Origin: Liolophura sinensis
Lineage: Eukaryota > Mollusca > Polyplacophora > Chitonida > Chitonidae
Direction of reading: 5' to 3'
NCBI RefSeq assembly: GCF_032854445.1
Contig: NC_088302.1
Span: forward strand, 6,817,338-6,881,337
DNA length: 64,000 bases
Shown: positions 1 to 11,404 of the stretch, in pieces
Layout of the letters: every line of letters starts with the position of its first letter
Numbering within the stretch: position 1 is the first letter of the stretch
Notes under the pieces: model-generated
The model's input: only the letters and a program-made list of their open reading frames with translations
What the model was told of the DNA's origin: nothing
The model's database searches: none
Translations under genes and position numbers: made by a program

Positions 1-588
1 TGGAGATCACGTGGCCCCCTCTAGGGACTGTCTACTTTTCGTGAAAGAAAAACAAATAATCACTATAAAAACTAAAAACAATATATCTTATCAGGAGGCC
101 CGCAAACTAGTCTAGCCTCCTAATACTTCACTGCAGACCTCATTTGCCAATGCGGTCAAGCGAGTAGCATCTGTTGCTACTCAAAGCTCCTTGACTTGGC
201 CCATTGCAAACGACACACCTAGTTCTCTACAACCTGCTGCTCAACCTGTCCGTAATTCCTGTTCTACCCAGACCACTGCAGTAACAAAAAAAACCCAGTA
301 AATATTCCAAAACAAACTGATAAACCTGAACCTGATCAAAGCAAAAAGAAACCTGCCAGAACTAAGTCTGAATATAAATCTCGTAAAAAAATAATAAGCC
401 TAGTGGCCTCACAGAGCGTCCCTCTAAGGCCACTAGGGACCCTTTCCAAACTTTTAAAAGGTTTGGATCGTTGGAGGACGTTAGTCCTCCAACAGCAGAT
501 GCGGATGTGATGGATACATTACCCGCATCTGGGAGGTCTAACAGCAGGTCTCCAAGGAAGGGACGTCCGCGGTCCAAACATAAAGACA
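1..588 (+). pseudogene. LINE-A ORF1, C-terminal part (L1)
   Basis: ORF1 is the RNA-binding, gag-like protein of the retrotransposon. Only the end is present: it starts at the last zinc knuckle (GGDH...RDC), then a low-complexity Ser/Thr/Pro-rich stretch with TSFANAVKRVASVATQ and LTWPIAN, and a basic tail (SPRKGRPRSKHKDK). A stop codon interrupts the frame near 114 and others follow. About 40 bases at the ORF1/ORF2 boundary are missing compared with L6 and L11, removing the TAATG overlap, so the ORF1 tail runs directly into ORF2 sequence. Confidence 0.8.
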
Positions 589-3500
589 AAAATTATACAG
601 TGGAATTGTCGAGGTCTTAAGGTAAATTTTATTGAAATAACACAGCTTGTTCCATCATAAAATCCTATTGGTCATTGTCTTCAGGAAACTCACCTGAAGA
701 CATCTGACAAAGATAAGACAACTCTTAAAAATTACTCATTATACAGTATTTACTCAAATGAAGAAGAGCGAGCAGCAGGCGGCTCTTCTGTCTTCATCAA
801 TAACAATATTATTCACATGTATATTCCTTCTAACATTCCTTTGTCAGTTTTGCAGTTACATAATTTAATAGAACAATTGCCGAAACCTTTTATAATATTG
901 GCATGACGATCTTTGTGGTAGTGTCCAGTTTCCTATAATCCTAGCGCACATCACTTCTAATTCTTTAGAACGTGTAGCTAGGTGGAAATTCCATTAAGCA
1001 GATTGGATCGCATTTGAGATGTTCTGTGAGGCTGATATAACTCCAGAAGCTCTCAATGCAGCAGATGATGCTATATTAAAATGCAATGAGCTTGTATTAC
1101 GAACTGCCGTTAGAATTTTACCTAAGACGTCGACAAATCCCAAATTCAAAAGTAAACCCTGGTACGACAATGACTGTCGTAAAGCCATCAAAGACCGTAA
1201 AAAGGCTGAACGTAGATTTATTCATTGTCCTACTGATAATAATTTAAACCAGGTTCGTATTTTTCGAGCTAAGGCTCGTCCATTACTCAAGTCCAAGAGA
1301 TGATCTTGTTGGCGGAACTTTCTTTCGGGCAATACGTCAAAAACACCAATGCGTAAGGTCTGGAACATGCTTCAGAAGCTTAAGGGCAAAAATAATAAAG
1401 CATACATCCAGCACTTGAAAGATGGAGATCATATATATATATCTCCATCTGATATAGCTAATAAACTAGTCGAGGCAATTTCCAAGAAATCTTCTTCTGA
1501 GAATTATACTCAAGAATTCCAACGTATTAAAAACCAAAAGGAGAAAAATTAAATTGACCTTTTCTTCTAAAAATTTAGAAGATTATAATCGTCTTTTTAA
1601 TATCGAGGAACTTGTAACTGCATTAAAAATGGCCACGATACTGCCTGTGGTCCGGATAAGGTATATTATAAACTTCTGAACCATTTACCACCTGAGCCAC
1701 TTGAAAGTCTCTTGGACTTGCTTAATGATATTTTGATAACTGGTAACTTTCCACCATCGTGGAGGGAGACGTGTATTGTCCCGGTTCACAAACCGGGTAA
1801 GGATCATACTGATCCAAATAATGACCGTCCCATAGCTCTTACCAGCTGTGTGTGTAAGACTATGGAACGGATGGTTAATGATAACTTGTTTGGTTTCTTG
1901 AAACCAACAAGTTACTCTCTAATGTTCAATGTGGTTGTCGGCAAGGTAGATTTACCATGGATCACCTTGTTTGATTTGAAACTTTTATTCGCGACGGCTT
2001 CATCAATAAGGAACATGTGGTGTCCACATTTTTCGATCTTGAAAAGGCCTACGACACCACATGGAAATGTGGCATTTTAAAAGACCTCGCGGATATCGGT
2101 TTTAAAGGATGATTACCAATATTTATATCACAATTTTTATCTGATTGTCAGTTTAAGGTACGGGTGGAGTCCACTCTTTCTGACTCTTATGAGCAGGAAA
2201 TGGGTGTACCCCTGGGCAGCATTCTATCACCCACTCTGTTTAGCATAAAAAAATAGCCCCGCTAAAACATTGACCCTCGGACAGAAGGTTCTTTATACGT
2301 GGATGATTTCTTTATATGCTACCGAGCTAATAATATGAATAATATCGAACGTCAGTTGCAGCTTTGTCTCAGTAAAATCGAGAAATGGGCAACTGGAAAT
2401 GGTTTTAGATTTTCAACGTCTAAAACCGTCGGTATGCATTTTTGTAATAAACGGAAATTTCATCTTGACCTTGAGTTTAAATTTTGTGGTGAACAGATTA
2501 AAATTGTTGGAGAAACAAAATTTTTAGGTATAATATTTGATAGTAAGTTATCTTTTGTACCTCAAATGCTTAAAGGTAAATGTACAAAGGCTCTGGATAT
2601 AATTAAGGTCGTGTCTAGCACCGATTGGGGTGCTGACCGATCAGTTTTACTTAACTTATATCGTTCTCTGGTGAGGTCTAAATTGGACTATGGATCCATC
2701 ATTTCCGGTTCCGCTAGAAAGTCGTATATTAAAATGTTGTACCCTGTTTATCACCAAGGTTTGAGGCTCAACATTGCTGGTTTTATAACCTCACCAGTAG
2801 AGAGTTTATACGTGGAGACAAAAGTGCTTTCTTTATATAACCGACGTATAAAACCAAGCCTTAAATATGCTAATAAGCTTAAAGCTCATCCAACAAACCC
2901 TGCCTACGACTGTGTTTTTAATCCATCATATGCAGATAAATTTGATAAATATCCTGAAAAGATCCCACCGTTTGGTCTTCGTATACGGGACCATATTGTG
3001 GAAGATAACATCAAGGTAGAGGATATAGCTCCGGTGTCTTTTCCGGAGACTCCTCCCTGGCTTCTTCCACACCCTGAGCTAATAATTGATCTCCGTAAAA
3101 ATAATAAATCAAATACAAATCCTCTTATAACTCAACAAAGTTTTGCTGAAATCATGGGTGATTATATGGATTATAAATTTGTATATACTCTATTTTTTTG
3201 TTTCTTCTGGGCATGCCCAGAGGGCAGTGATATGGAGTGATTTGCTGTCTTGCCTTTTGGCAATTAAGAATAATAAATTTAAAAACCCATTGATACTTGA
3301 GATAATAGCCAAACATAGAAAACTAATTAAGAGAGGTAAAGATATTATACTCTGTTGGATACGAAGTCACACTGGTATCCATGGAAACACAGTCGTGGAC
3401 AGGGAAGCGAAAGCTGCCCTGTATAAACCTGTATCTTGTTTTAAAATCCCGTATACGGACATAAAGTCTAATATTCTTAAATATATTCGTCGCCTTTGGC

Positions 3501-3853
3501 ATGGTGAATGTGTCTTGCGGATCGATAATAAACTGCATGCTATTCATCCTGTCACTGGCTACAATGCCTATACTTGTCAAATGTCTTGTAGAGACCAAGT
3601 AGTTTTAACGAGGTGTCGTATTGGGCATTCTCATCTAACACACAATTTCATCTTAGATGGGAGCAGTCCTCCTGAGTGTGTTGGATGCGATGCCCAATAC
3701 GGCATCAAACATTTTCTGGTTGACTGTGTAGACTTCGCTCATGTTCGGCAAAGATTCTACACAGTCAACTCTATATATGATTTATTTGACAGCATCGCTG
3801 GAGATATTGACATAACATATTTGAAGGCCATTGGTCCTTATCATAAAATTTAA
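589..3853 (+). pseudogene. LINE-A ORF2 (endonuclease-RT-RNase H), broken (L1)
   Basis: ORF2 should nick DNA, copy the element RNA and degrade the RNA strand. Visible in order: start of the APE endonuclease (IQWNCRGLK), then deletions near 815 and 897 that remove its GDFNSH and DLTITD catalytic segments; the linker PWYDNDCRKAIKDRKKAERR (about 1159-1218); RT with HKPGKDHTDPNN (about 1786-1820); the catalytic YVDDF at about 2293-2307; TSKTVGMHFCNK; and FLGIIFDSKLSF. Next comes RNase H, lacking its first catalytic segments (YTDGS and SAEAR deleted near 3190), and the C-terminal finger ECVGC...H...DC near 3673-3730. There are frameshifts near 2080-2290 and 3150-3240. It cannot make an active enzyme. 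Confidence 0.88.
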
Positions 3854-4129
3854 ATTTTATTGTCTTAATATTTATAGATAAAAAGTTATATACATATATC
3901 TTTCCAGATATACTATTTTCTAAACATGCTGGTTTTCGAGTTTTAACTGTTTTGTTTTTTTTCTTATCTGATTTTATACATGTCTGTACTTTTTGTTTGA
4001 TTTTTGATGTCCTCACTATTATTTCGAAACCCTTACCCGTCACATGTTTTTCCTCTGTTCTCGCCACGACATAGCTGAAATATTGCCGATGTGGTGGTTA
4101 GCCATAATCATTCATTCATTCATTTATTC
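3854..4129 (+). other. LINE-A 3' UTR and tail (L1)
   Basis: This AT-rich trailer follows the ORF2 stop and recurs after L3, L5, L6, L7, L8, L11 and L12. Landmarks in order are GATAAAAAGTTATATACATA, TTTTCGAGTTTTAACTG, an ACATGTCTG/ACGTGTCTG block, ATAGCTGAAATATTGCCGAT, then GTTAGCCATAATC and CATTCATT repeats. In this LINE type the 3' end is normally what the element's own RT recognises for priming. Confidence 0.85.
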
Positions 4130-4210
4130 CATTTTATTCGTGTGCTGTCCGTTTGCCAAGAGTACAATTTAAAAGAACAAATCCAGACTCTTTTGTGCTT
4201 ATGGTTGTGA

Positions 4211-4431
4211 GGGTTCTGTGGCCAAGGGCTTTAGCAGGTCTCCCCGGTGTTATGATCAGAAGCCTCTCACCAATGCGGTTGCTCTGACTTAAAGTCCATC
4301 TCAGGCTGACTTCCCGTGGAAGGTCTGCCAACCAGATTGTCGTGTGTTTCTCCCGGACACTGCCAGGTTTCCTCCCACCATAATGCAGGCTGCTGTCGTA
4401 TAAGTGAAACATTTTTGAGTACGGCGTAAAC
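4211..4431 (+). mobile_element. SINE-I, tRNA-derived SINE (diverged)
   Basis: This is a degraded copy of the tRNA-headed SINE that is best preserved at 47478-47723 and 52287-52551. The head is weak. The central block AGCCTCTCACCAATGCGGTT, the GAAGGTCTGCCA segment, CCTCCCACCATAATGC and the end GTCGTATAAGTGAAACAT...ACGGCGTAAAC are all recognisable. It lies just downstream of L1. No target duplication could be found, and the divergence suggests an old insertion. Confidence 0.8.
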
Positions 4432-5404
4432 GGGGGACGGACAAAAACCGGCGAACTAAACCTCCCACGGACACAATCCCTTCGATCAGTTTTAAGCGAA
4501 TATGGTAAATGGCATAAATTGTTGCGTCTTTGAGAAAATGTAAAACATGCTCTCTGAAGGGACGTTTCAGATTTCAATACATGTTTGCAATCAATAGAAT
4601 CCGTTCTTATGCGTCCAATCCCCATGTATTCTTAAGGGTTTTGGATTGCATCGGAAACAGCTATCTATAATTATCGGCGTTATACAGAAAGCTCGACCTC
4701 CAGACCAGGCTTATCTGAAAACTAAAGAAGTCTACAATTGCAGGAGTGCAGCTTTTGTTAAGATTATTATTCCTATTCAAAGAACACAATGTGATATATA
4801 GGTCAATTCTTCCTATCCCGAAACGTAATTTACATGCTACGGCCTAAGACCTCTAATGAAAATAGTTCATTCTACAAAATAGTTGTAGCTGTAATGGTTT
4901 TAACCTCAGCAAAGTCATTAAAGCATAAAAAGGCCGCGTGCAGTTTTCACTTGAAAGGCAGGTCGTTTTTTCAAGTTAATTATCTGTAGGAGTGTTATTA
5001 TTGGAGTCTCGCTTGAGGCTTTGATTTCTGAACACAAGTGCACAAGGACCAGAACTATGTTCAGAAACTTAAGATGAAAACAACAAGGCAAAAGGTACAG
5101 CATTTGAAAGATATTGGTGGTAATCTCAACATGCAGTGCAGCTAACATGCTGGCCAAAACAATTTTACGGAAACCATCACCGTTGACTTCTAACGTATTA
5201 AATTCAGTAACTGACCGAGAACGGTAAACTATCACGTCACTCTGAAGATAACTGATCTTGCAGTAAAATTGCGACTAGGAAAACGCATTACACAGTGCCT
5301 GTGGTGTGGTTTCTGGACCATTCCCCACCTCAGACACTAAAGTCTTTCTTTGGTTTATTTAATTATATTTGCATTTGAGATCGTCTGCGAGGCTACTCAT
5401 CAGA
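4432..5404. other. Unassigned region
   Basis: No repeat or protein family was recognised. A 105-codon minus-strand reading frame at 4918-5235 is hydrophobic and has no motif I know. I see no splice pattern, promoter or RNA gene here. Confidence 0.4.
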
Positions 5405-6545
5405 TACTCATTGGTGTAGCTGGTCTAATATTACAAATTAATGGACTTGTTCTTATGGCTTCCGATAGAACTATCCCTGAGATCTCTGCACAGAACGCCT
5501 AATTACTCTCCCTATGTTCTACCAGCTGCGTCTGTAACACTATGGTTAGATATTGATGATAGGCTTGTCTAGTTCATCCAGACGAACAACCTATTAAGTA
5601 ATATGCAGTGTTGAATCTGACAAGGTGCATTACATCCCGGTGTTCGATTTGAAACTTTTATTCGTGATAATTTTATTCATGTTGTCGATAGGTTTTACAT
5701 TAAGATCCTCTACACAACATGGAAATATAATATTAAAAACAACATTCAGAAATTGCTTTTATCATACTCGTTTCAGAATTGTACCCTGATCACTGTTTTG
5801 AAAGACGAGTGGGGCGACTGGGGGAGCAGTTAGAATGTTAGCGTAGCACAATAACTCAGGAGAATCATCAACGGGTTTGATGCGGGTTTTAGCCCAGTTC
5901 ATGCTGACTTGCTCTCGGCCGCAAGTCTGAAACTCTGCCAGCAAACTGCGGATGGTCGTTGTTTTCCCCAGGCGAATCCCGGTTTCCTCCTACTTCAGTG
6001 AACACCGTCGTCTTACAAGTGAAATAGTCTTAAGTTGGGCGTAAAAGACCAAAAAAAAGTTCTGCGCAAAAACATTGAAGCACACCAGGACGGGTTTAAC
6101 AACAAAGTCTATAGATGAGACAAAAAGGGATTTTTGTATAACAAAAATACGAATAACATCGAAAGGCATGTATGTCTTGAAATCGGCACTAGAAAAACAG
6201 TTTTAGGATCTCTTCATCTAAAACAGACGGTAAGCGGTTTCTCTGTAATTGGAAACATCTTGACCCTCACGTTTACTCTTCTGATGAAACTTTATCGGAC
6301 TGGTAAAGACAAAATGTACAAAGGTTCTCGATATAATCAAGATAAAGTCTGGGACTGGTAAAGGAAATGACCGCTTTCTTGTACAATATCTATGTTTGGT
6401 GAAGTCTAAAATGGACCATGTGTTCATCATTTACCGTTGCACGAGGAAATCCCTGGAAGGCTTCAGGATATAGCACCTGTGTCTTTTCCCGATTCGTCTC
6501 GTTAGATCAACTATTAATTTAGGTTCCACCAGAAGCTGAGTTAAC
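5405..6545 (+). mobile_element. LINE-A copy L2, very old ORF2 fragment
   Basis: This is a highly decayed copy of the RT region of ORF2. At 5500-5745 the sequence follows the RT segment that in other copies reads NYRPIALTSCVCKTMERMV...FLETNKLLSN...GFRQG...FETFI...DTTWKY, but with many indels and stops. The copy resumes at 6137 with the stretch corresponding to NNIERQLQ...FSTSKTV...FCNKRKLHLDPE and ends near 6530 with the segment corresponding to DIAPVSFPES. It is split by a SINE-I at 5811-6058. It is the most diverged LINE-A copy in the window. Confidence 0.7.
5811..6058 (+). mobile_element. SINE-I inside L2 (diverged)
   Basis: A tRNA-derived SINE in forward orientation. A decayed head (GGGGCGACTGGGGGAGCAGTT) is followed by TTCATGCTGACTTGCTCTCG, CTCTGCCAGCAAACTGCGGA, GAATCCCGGTTTCCTCCTAC and the end GTCGTCTTACAAGTGAAATA...GGGCGTAAAAGACCA. 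LINE-A RT sequence lies on both sides, so the SINE inserted into L2 after L2 was already in place. Confidence 0.78.
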
Positions 6546-7744
6546 ATGAAAGGTCAGACACAAATTTGCTTGTAATTCTACAAGGTCTTGGGGCAGTTTT
6601 ACAACATTTTATAGTGATAAATATCAGCAGACGGCTGCGAGACTATACTACTGCTGCATTGCATTTAAATTGACCTTAGAGCAGCCATCATTTTAAAAAA
6701 AATAATTAAACTAGAATATATTAATCGTGGCGCCATGATCCGTGCGTTCAACAGGGAATGTATGTTTCGATGCATCGATGCGCACAAATTGCAATTTAAG
6801 TTGTTTGGCATCAAAGCTGTTAGCTTTACCACAAGAATCATGGTGTATGTAAATAATACATTTTATGTTAAAAAAGTAACGTGATATTTGAACTTTAAAT
6901 GCTTTTGCTTAGTAAGCGTTAAAAGCGTTCGTTTATTATTTTTTGTTGTTTTTTAGTCCATAAATGTTTCCAGGATTTAACATGTTTTTGAAATGATATG
7001 GGTAAAATAACGTTCATATGGCTGTCAAGTGTAATCATTTTTCCTTCAATCCAGAATTCGGTCGAGCAATCATTGCCTTGCTATGGAGACATAAAAAAAT
7101 ATATTGGATATGTAATTCACGCCGTGCCCGAAGATAATTTAATTGTACGGCAGCGGTCAGTTCTACAAATGGACAAAACTGTTCTGTGAACGCCCTTCGA
7201 TAGAATGTTTTCCGACTGTACTTCCCCTGGAACGTTTTACGTGATGGCGTATATTTAGATGTAGAATCTATACGTCGAAACATGAAAATTGAAATATCAA
7301 ACAAATACCATTGAAAAGAATGTACATGACTGGTACAAGCCATGAAAAATTATAATATGTACCTCAAGCTGATAAATTATAATTAAAGTCAGCGCCAAAA
7401 CCTACTTTGGGAACTTCCAATACACAGAAGACGTGCAGCTCACAATCTCCATTCGGTGGCCCGAGGGAAGGCAGATTCTGTGTCTCCAAGTCTGGTCTTT
7501 CTGACCGCTAGCCTGTACCCGTTCTGTCCAGTAACTGTTGCTTTTCACTATGCTTCGCCTAGAGCTACACCAGGCTGGTCAGTGTGACGATATAAATGTA
7601 GGATGCCAAGTTGAATGTACAACATCAGTAGCATTCCCCATTCCTTAGCCTGAGGTTGCCAGAAATTGTAAAGACGCCTTGTATTTTGTGATGAATTAAA
7701 CTCACGTAGTAGAAGCCAACAAAGCAGTCATGATGTGTGGGTAT
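6546..7744. other. Unassigned AT-rich region
   Basis: No recognisable element. Short reading frames (6998-7189 forward, 7035-7343 reverse) have no known motif and look like chance frames. Confidence 0.4.
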
Positions 7745-8053
7745 CTCAGAGAAAGGGACGCATTACAGCATCAACTGTAAGACGGGTGTTCGCAAAATAT
7801 AGACATGGAAAGCCAGCAAAAGAGTGTTGTGGCACTTCCAAAACTTATATTATGCAGGTCTTCAGTCAATCCAAACGTACCTTTGCTAAAATATGGTCGA
7901 CAAAATGAACCCTTTGCTGTTGAAGGGTGCATTTCTGTACAGCCAAAGCATCATTCTGATTACAGGGTAACTAAATGTGGATTGTTTGTTGCACCAATAG
8001 CTGTGTATCTTGTTGCCTCACCAGATACACTACTTCCTGGAAAGAATGTTTGA
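7745..8053 (+). pseudogene. YqaJ-type exonuclease fragment (transposon-associated)
   Basis: This fragment resembles the YqaJ/lambda-exonuclease-like nuclease family. One frame gives GRITASTVRRVFAKYRHGK (from about 7759); after a frameshift near 7820 the next gives SVVALPKLIL, LKYGRQNEPFAVEG, VTKCGLFVAP and ASPDTLL. In this family the pattern is an RITAS start, a YGR-x-NEP/HEP block with an acidic catalytic residue, then a CGL-x-V block and an ASPDG block; the downstream E-x-K catalytic pair expected after ASPD is not visible here. The fragment therefore looks truncated and inactive. It lies about 1.1 kb from a DDE transposase remnant on the opposite strand, so both may come from one two-gene DNA transposon. 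A host gene remnant is less likely. Confidence 0.65.
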
Positions 8054-8164
8054 AAGCAGACACTGGATGGAACTTTATATTGCATCAAAGAATTTTTTCA
8101 TGACTTCTTAAGTCCAGTACTTTTGGGCCCAAGTGAGTGAGAGAGTGATGTTTAGTGTAAAGAG

Positions 8165-8309
8165 GGAAGCCTCCATGTCCAATGCGGTTAGTACAACGCA
8201 ATGACCCAGGGATCTCTCACCAACGCAGTTTCTGTGAGTTCAAGCCCAACTTATTCTGGCTTACTCTTCAGCTGTATGTAGGAAAGTCTGCTAGCAACCT
8301 GAATGGTCG
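8165..8309 (+). mobile_element. SINE-I, 5' part only
   Basis: The tRNA-like head and part of the body of SINE-I: GAAGCCTCCATGTCC, AATGACCCAGG, CTCTCACCAACGCAG, a box B-like GTGAGTTCAAGCCC, then GGAAAGTCTGCTAGCAACCT and GAATGGTCG. The 3' half and tail are missing, and the copy breaks off directly into another tRNA-like head. Confidence 0.75.
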
Positions 8310-8311
8310 AG

Positions 8312-8377
8312 AGGGGCCTTTTTGGCTCAGTTGGTTGGGACTCAGGATCTCGCCTGGGTTGTCTTAGCAAAGGCCTT
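8312..8377 (+). repeat. tRNA-like SINE head fragment
   Basis: A second short tRNA-like 5' end abuts the truncated SINE-I. It contains a box A-like TGGCTCAGTTGG (8322-8333) followed by GGGACTCAGGATCTCGCC. It could be the head of a different SINE or of a rearranged SINE-I. No box B in the right place and no cloverleaf are visible, so it is not called a tRNA gene. Confidence 0.45.
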
Positions 8378-9025
8378 GAAAATGATATTTGCCCCCCTTA
8401 ACACTCAGTTTAAAGAGGTTAGATCTGGTCAGTCCAGTGTCAGTATGTAATCCAGTTTATAATGGACGATTTGCAGCACAAGAACAATAGTGTCAGCAGC
8501 AGATTTCACATCTGTCAGTGATCAAGTATTTCATGTATCCACTCATCCTTTTAGTCCAGGAATCAGTCAGGAAGTTATACACCGGTGACTTTTTATAGTA
8601 TCATGTATTTGCTGTGGACTTACAGCTCGAAGGTTTGGCAAATGTGTCACATGGCTTACAGTCTTTCCACGTGCTTTACTGATATTGGCTTGTTTTCTTT
8701 TTGATAAGATTCTTTCAATTGGTTGCCTTTTAAAAGCCTAACACAGTTGAATCATCTTTAATTCACCATCACTACACCAACTGAGTGAAAATAATCAAGC
8801 TCACAGAACACAATTCAGCATCATTTACCCGTGTTTATTAGCTTGCATTGCTGTAATATGCTTTACATCTTGTACATGTGATCTGAGGGAAAATGGCCAG
8901 AAATTACTAGTCATAGATGAATCGACCTCAACACACTAAGTGGTGTTGTCACCTATTACAGTGACCGCCTAAAAACACCCTGCCCGGCTTGGACATGGCA
9001 AATTGTTATGATGGAGAGGTACTGA
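8378..9025. other. Unassigned spacer between YqaJ and transposase remnants
   Basis: No coding signal I could confirm. It may be the middle of the same DNA transposon as its neighbours, but no frame continues either gene here. Confidence 0.35.
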
Positions 9026-9156
9026 ATGGAGAGGTACAAAGTTTTGACAATCAAATAGAACCAAGGATGTATACATTGAAATAGGTGTATTATCTGGCAC
9101 ATCAGTATACATAACTGATGATAGGTACAAAGTTTTGACAGTCAAACAGAACCAAT
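9026..9156. repeat. Short direct repeat pair
   Basis: A unit of about 33 bases beginning AGGTACAAAGTTTTGACA occurs at about 9026-9060 and again at about 9122-9156. The second copy differs at a few positions (CAATCAAATAGAACCAA against CAGTCAAACAGAACCAA). The units are separated by about 60 bases. They lie just past the 3' end of the transposase remnant, where its C-terminal coding part should be. Confidence 0.7.
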
Positions 9157-9179
9157 TACGTACTGGCTAATAAAAGTAT

Positions 9180-10360
9180 AGAGGTAGTGAGCTAGATGGG
9201 GGTATTTGAAGTCTGGCATGTCGAAATAACAGATCTTCCTGAATAGGAAACCCCTGTCTGCCATGACAACATCATTCGGATCAATTAAGTCCAAGAATCC
9301 TGACTACTGAACAATGTGTCTGTCTGTCGTACGTCCTCCCCATACTTTGGATACAAAAGAGATATGACCATCTGGTGTGATGAAAACCAAATATTTTAAA
9401 GTATTTTGGTTTTTGTAATCATTCATGCACACAGCTGCATTTTCAGATCTCTCGGACGTTCTATGAATGTTTTGCTACAGTCAATTGCACAACTTAAATT
9501 TGGAAAGTTGAAGCAAATATGGAGTTATATTCATAACAGATTCCTTGTCAGGCCAAATTACAACGTTTTTGAGCTAAAAATAATGTTAGAACAAGTACCA
9601 ATGCTGATACCAAATAATCTAGCTAAAAGCTCAGTTGTAAGAGCTAGTCGTTAATACTTCATTAATACCAGAAGTAACTCAGACTTCAATGGCGGAATAC
9701 GTATTGGCCCACTCTTTCTTGCTGTGGATCTAAATTTTCGCTTACATTTGAAACAATGCCTCGAGAACCTGCCCAAAATTTCATCCTTGAGGCTTGTGGG
9801 TTAACTAGACGAAGTAACCCAAGAAATGAGGCTTTACTAGGAAGGCCAGTGTTAAGCCTTACAGATCTATCTGAAACAAGGAATTTGTCAGTCGCTGAGT
9901 TTGTTATAGTTCTACCTTCTCCAGGACGTAAAATATGGAGGTTAGCATCAGTTGAGAAAGAATGTTGACGGTAATGGCATACCAAACACCTGCATTCATC
10001 ATGATAACCTTTGCTATAGGAGTGGTCAGTAAAGATGTTATACCCATGTCCCAAATTCATGTGTGATGTGTGTTTCACTCTCTGGTATTTAAAGTATGTA
10101 AAGAGAACATTATACACAGCATGGCTTGAAAAAGAATGACATATTTGAGACCTTTCTATCAAAAACCATCTGAAATCTGATGATTTAGATATTGAAACAG
10201 TAATACACACTACTAAAGTGTTTGATATATCATAATGCTCTTCTATGAACTTCCTGTGTATTGAATATTTACATTGCTTGTTTTTTCTTGGTTCTCTCCA
10301 ATGCGGCTCGCTCTCTTGTAAGTTTACGCTTTTTTGTCACTGTGCTAAACTTCTGACCAT
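9180..10360 (-). pseudogene. DDE transposase remnant (DDE_Tnp_4 type)
   Basis: The minus strand encodes broken pieces of a DDE endonuclease related to the Harbinger/IS5-like DDE_Tnp_4 group. From the N-terminal side there is a basic start (KKRKLTRERAALERTKKKQ, about 10282-10340), a SSHAVYNVLFTYFK block, TGLPSKASFLGLLRLVNPQA, a helix-turn-helix-like TTELLARLFGISIGTCSNI near 9585-9650, then NDYKNQNTLKYLVFITPDG, VWGGRTTDRHIV, SGFLDLIDPNDVVMADRGF and, after a frameshift, PIQEDLLFRHARLQIPP. The last blocks hold the second catalytic Asp (MADRGF). The first is lost in a stretch with stops, and the usual C-terminal ARIHVERAI block with the catalytic Glu is absent. Several frameshifts and stops; inactive. 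Confidence 0.78.
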
Positions 10361-11282
10361 ATCCTGTTTAAAAAAATGTCATCTAATTTCATATACATTG
10401 ACATACACATTATTCAACAGAAAAAAACTTTGAACCAATTACTCAAAGAGAAATTTCATATAAGTTTTCATATATCAACATGCAAACATAATATAATGCA
10501 AGGTCATAGTACAAGACGGCTAGAGATAGAATGATTATAAAGAAAAACTTGCTCAGAGTGTAGATGCACTCAGGAGTTATTTAAAATAGAAGGGAATTAA
10601 TCGACATAATAATGCAGACTACCTCTGATAGTGACTGTTCCATTTATGATGAGGATGAGACAAAATGTGCATACCTAGGTGAAGCGATGGATCAGGATCT
10701 TAGGTGGAAGAAAAGTCCAAATGCCTCGAACAAATTCGACTGTTTAGGGTTGGTTGCCTTTTCTTGTCCGAGGAGGTATCTTTTCGATTTACCTAATAAA
10801 ACATAATAAGTGCAGTTTGCAACAAAAGTTTTGACTCGGAAGTTTCTTTTTACTGCAGTTCATAAGGAACTTCTTAGTTTTCTGTAAAAGTAAGAAATAA
10901 TACAGTCAAAATGCTAGTTCTACACACATTCTTACCACTACAAGTTGTTGTTGTCGTAGCTTAATTAGGCAGCTACGACAATCTAATTTGTCTTCCATGA
11001 TTAATCTTTTTACGAAATCTTGGAATGGCCATTTGGTTGGTTAATAAAAGTTTAAAATGATAAATTTCGTTTTTCCCTAAAAGTCTTAAGAACAACAATT
11101 CAAGCCTTAATGGATTTGCTACAAATGTGGACTTACAAAGCCTGTCCACACCTGTCGTCTTTCAGGCTCTATGTTTACGGTCGGAAATGTAAATAAAACA
11201 TACGGCTGAGTACAATCACATTTCCCTATTCCCTTTTTACAACCATGTAGCTCGCAGTCTTCCCCTATCCACCCTCCACCTC
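10361..11282. other. Unassigned region
   Basis: AT-rich sequence between the transposase remnant and L3. A 64-codon frame at 10612-10806 has no recognisable domain. The only structure seen is the small palindrome listed separately. Confidence 0.4.
10951..10981. repeat. Perfect 11-bp inverted repeat
   Basis: TTGTCGTAGCT at 10951-10961 is perfectly complementary to AGCTACGACAA at 10971-10981, with a nine-base spacer. It could fold as a hairpin or be the remnant of a miniature element. No coding gene surrounds it. Confidence 0.75.
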
Positions 11283-11404
11283 CCCCCCCCCTCCATGGTG
11301 ATAAGAATAGGAGCTCAGCCCTCTAGGCAAGCTTGTCGTAAAAGTCGACTAACCTAGAGCTCTCCTGTGTGAACCCGGTGAATATAATAAGCTCACATCT
11401 TTTC

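Larger units (their letters stand above)
1..4129 (+). mobile_element. LINE-A copy L1, cut by the window edge
   Basis: This is a non-LTR retrotransposon copy entering the window inside ORF1 and running through ORF2 to its 3' UTR and ATTC-type tail. It can be read by comparison with the other copies here, which share the same ORF1/ORF2 proteins and the same 3' end (a GCCGATGTGG core, then a CATTCATTCATT tail near 4108-4125). Several internal deletions and frameshifts make it non-autonomous. The C-terminal RNase H places it in the I-group broadly (I/Nimb/Loa-like); the exact clade is not determined. Confidence 0.9.

Noticed and set aside
7745-10360. Naming the DNA transposon as a specific superfamily such as ISL2EU
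   Set aside because: The transposase type fits the broader DDE_Tnp_4 group, but no terminal repeats or target duplication were found and the gene pair is incomplete.
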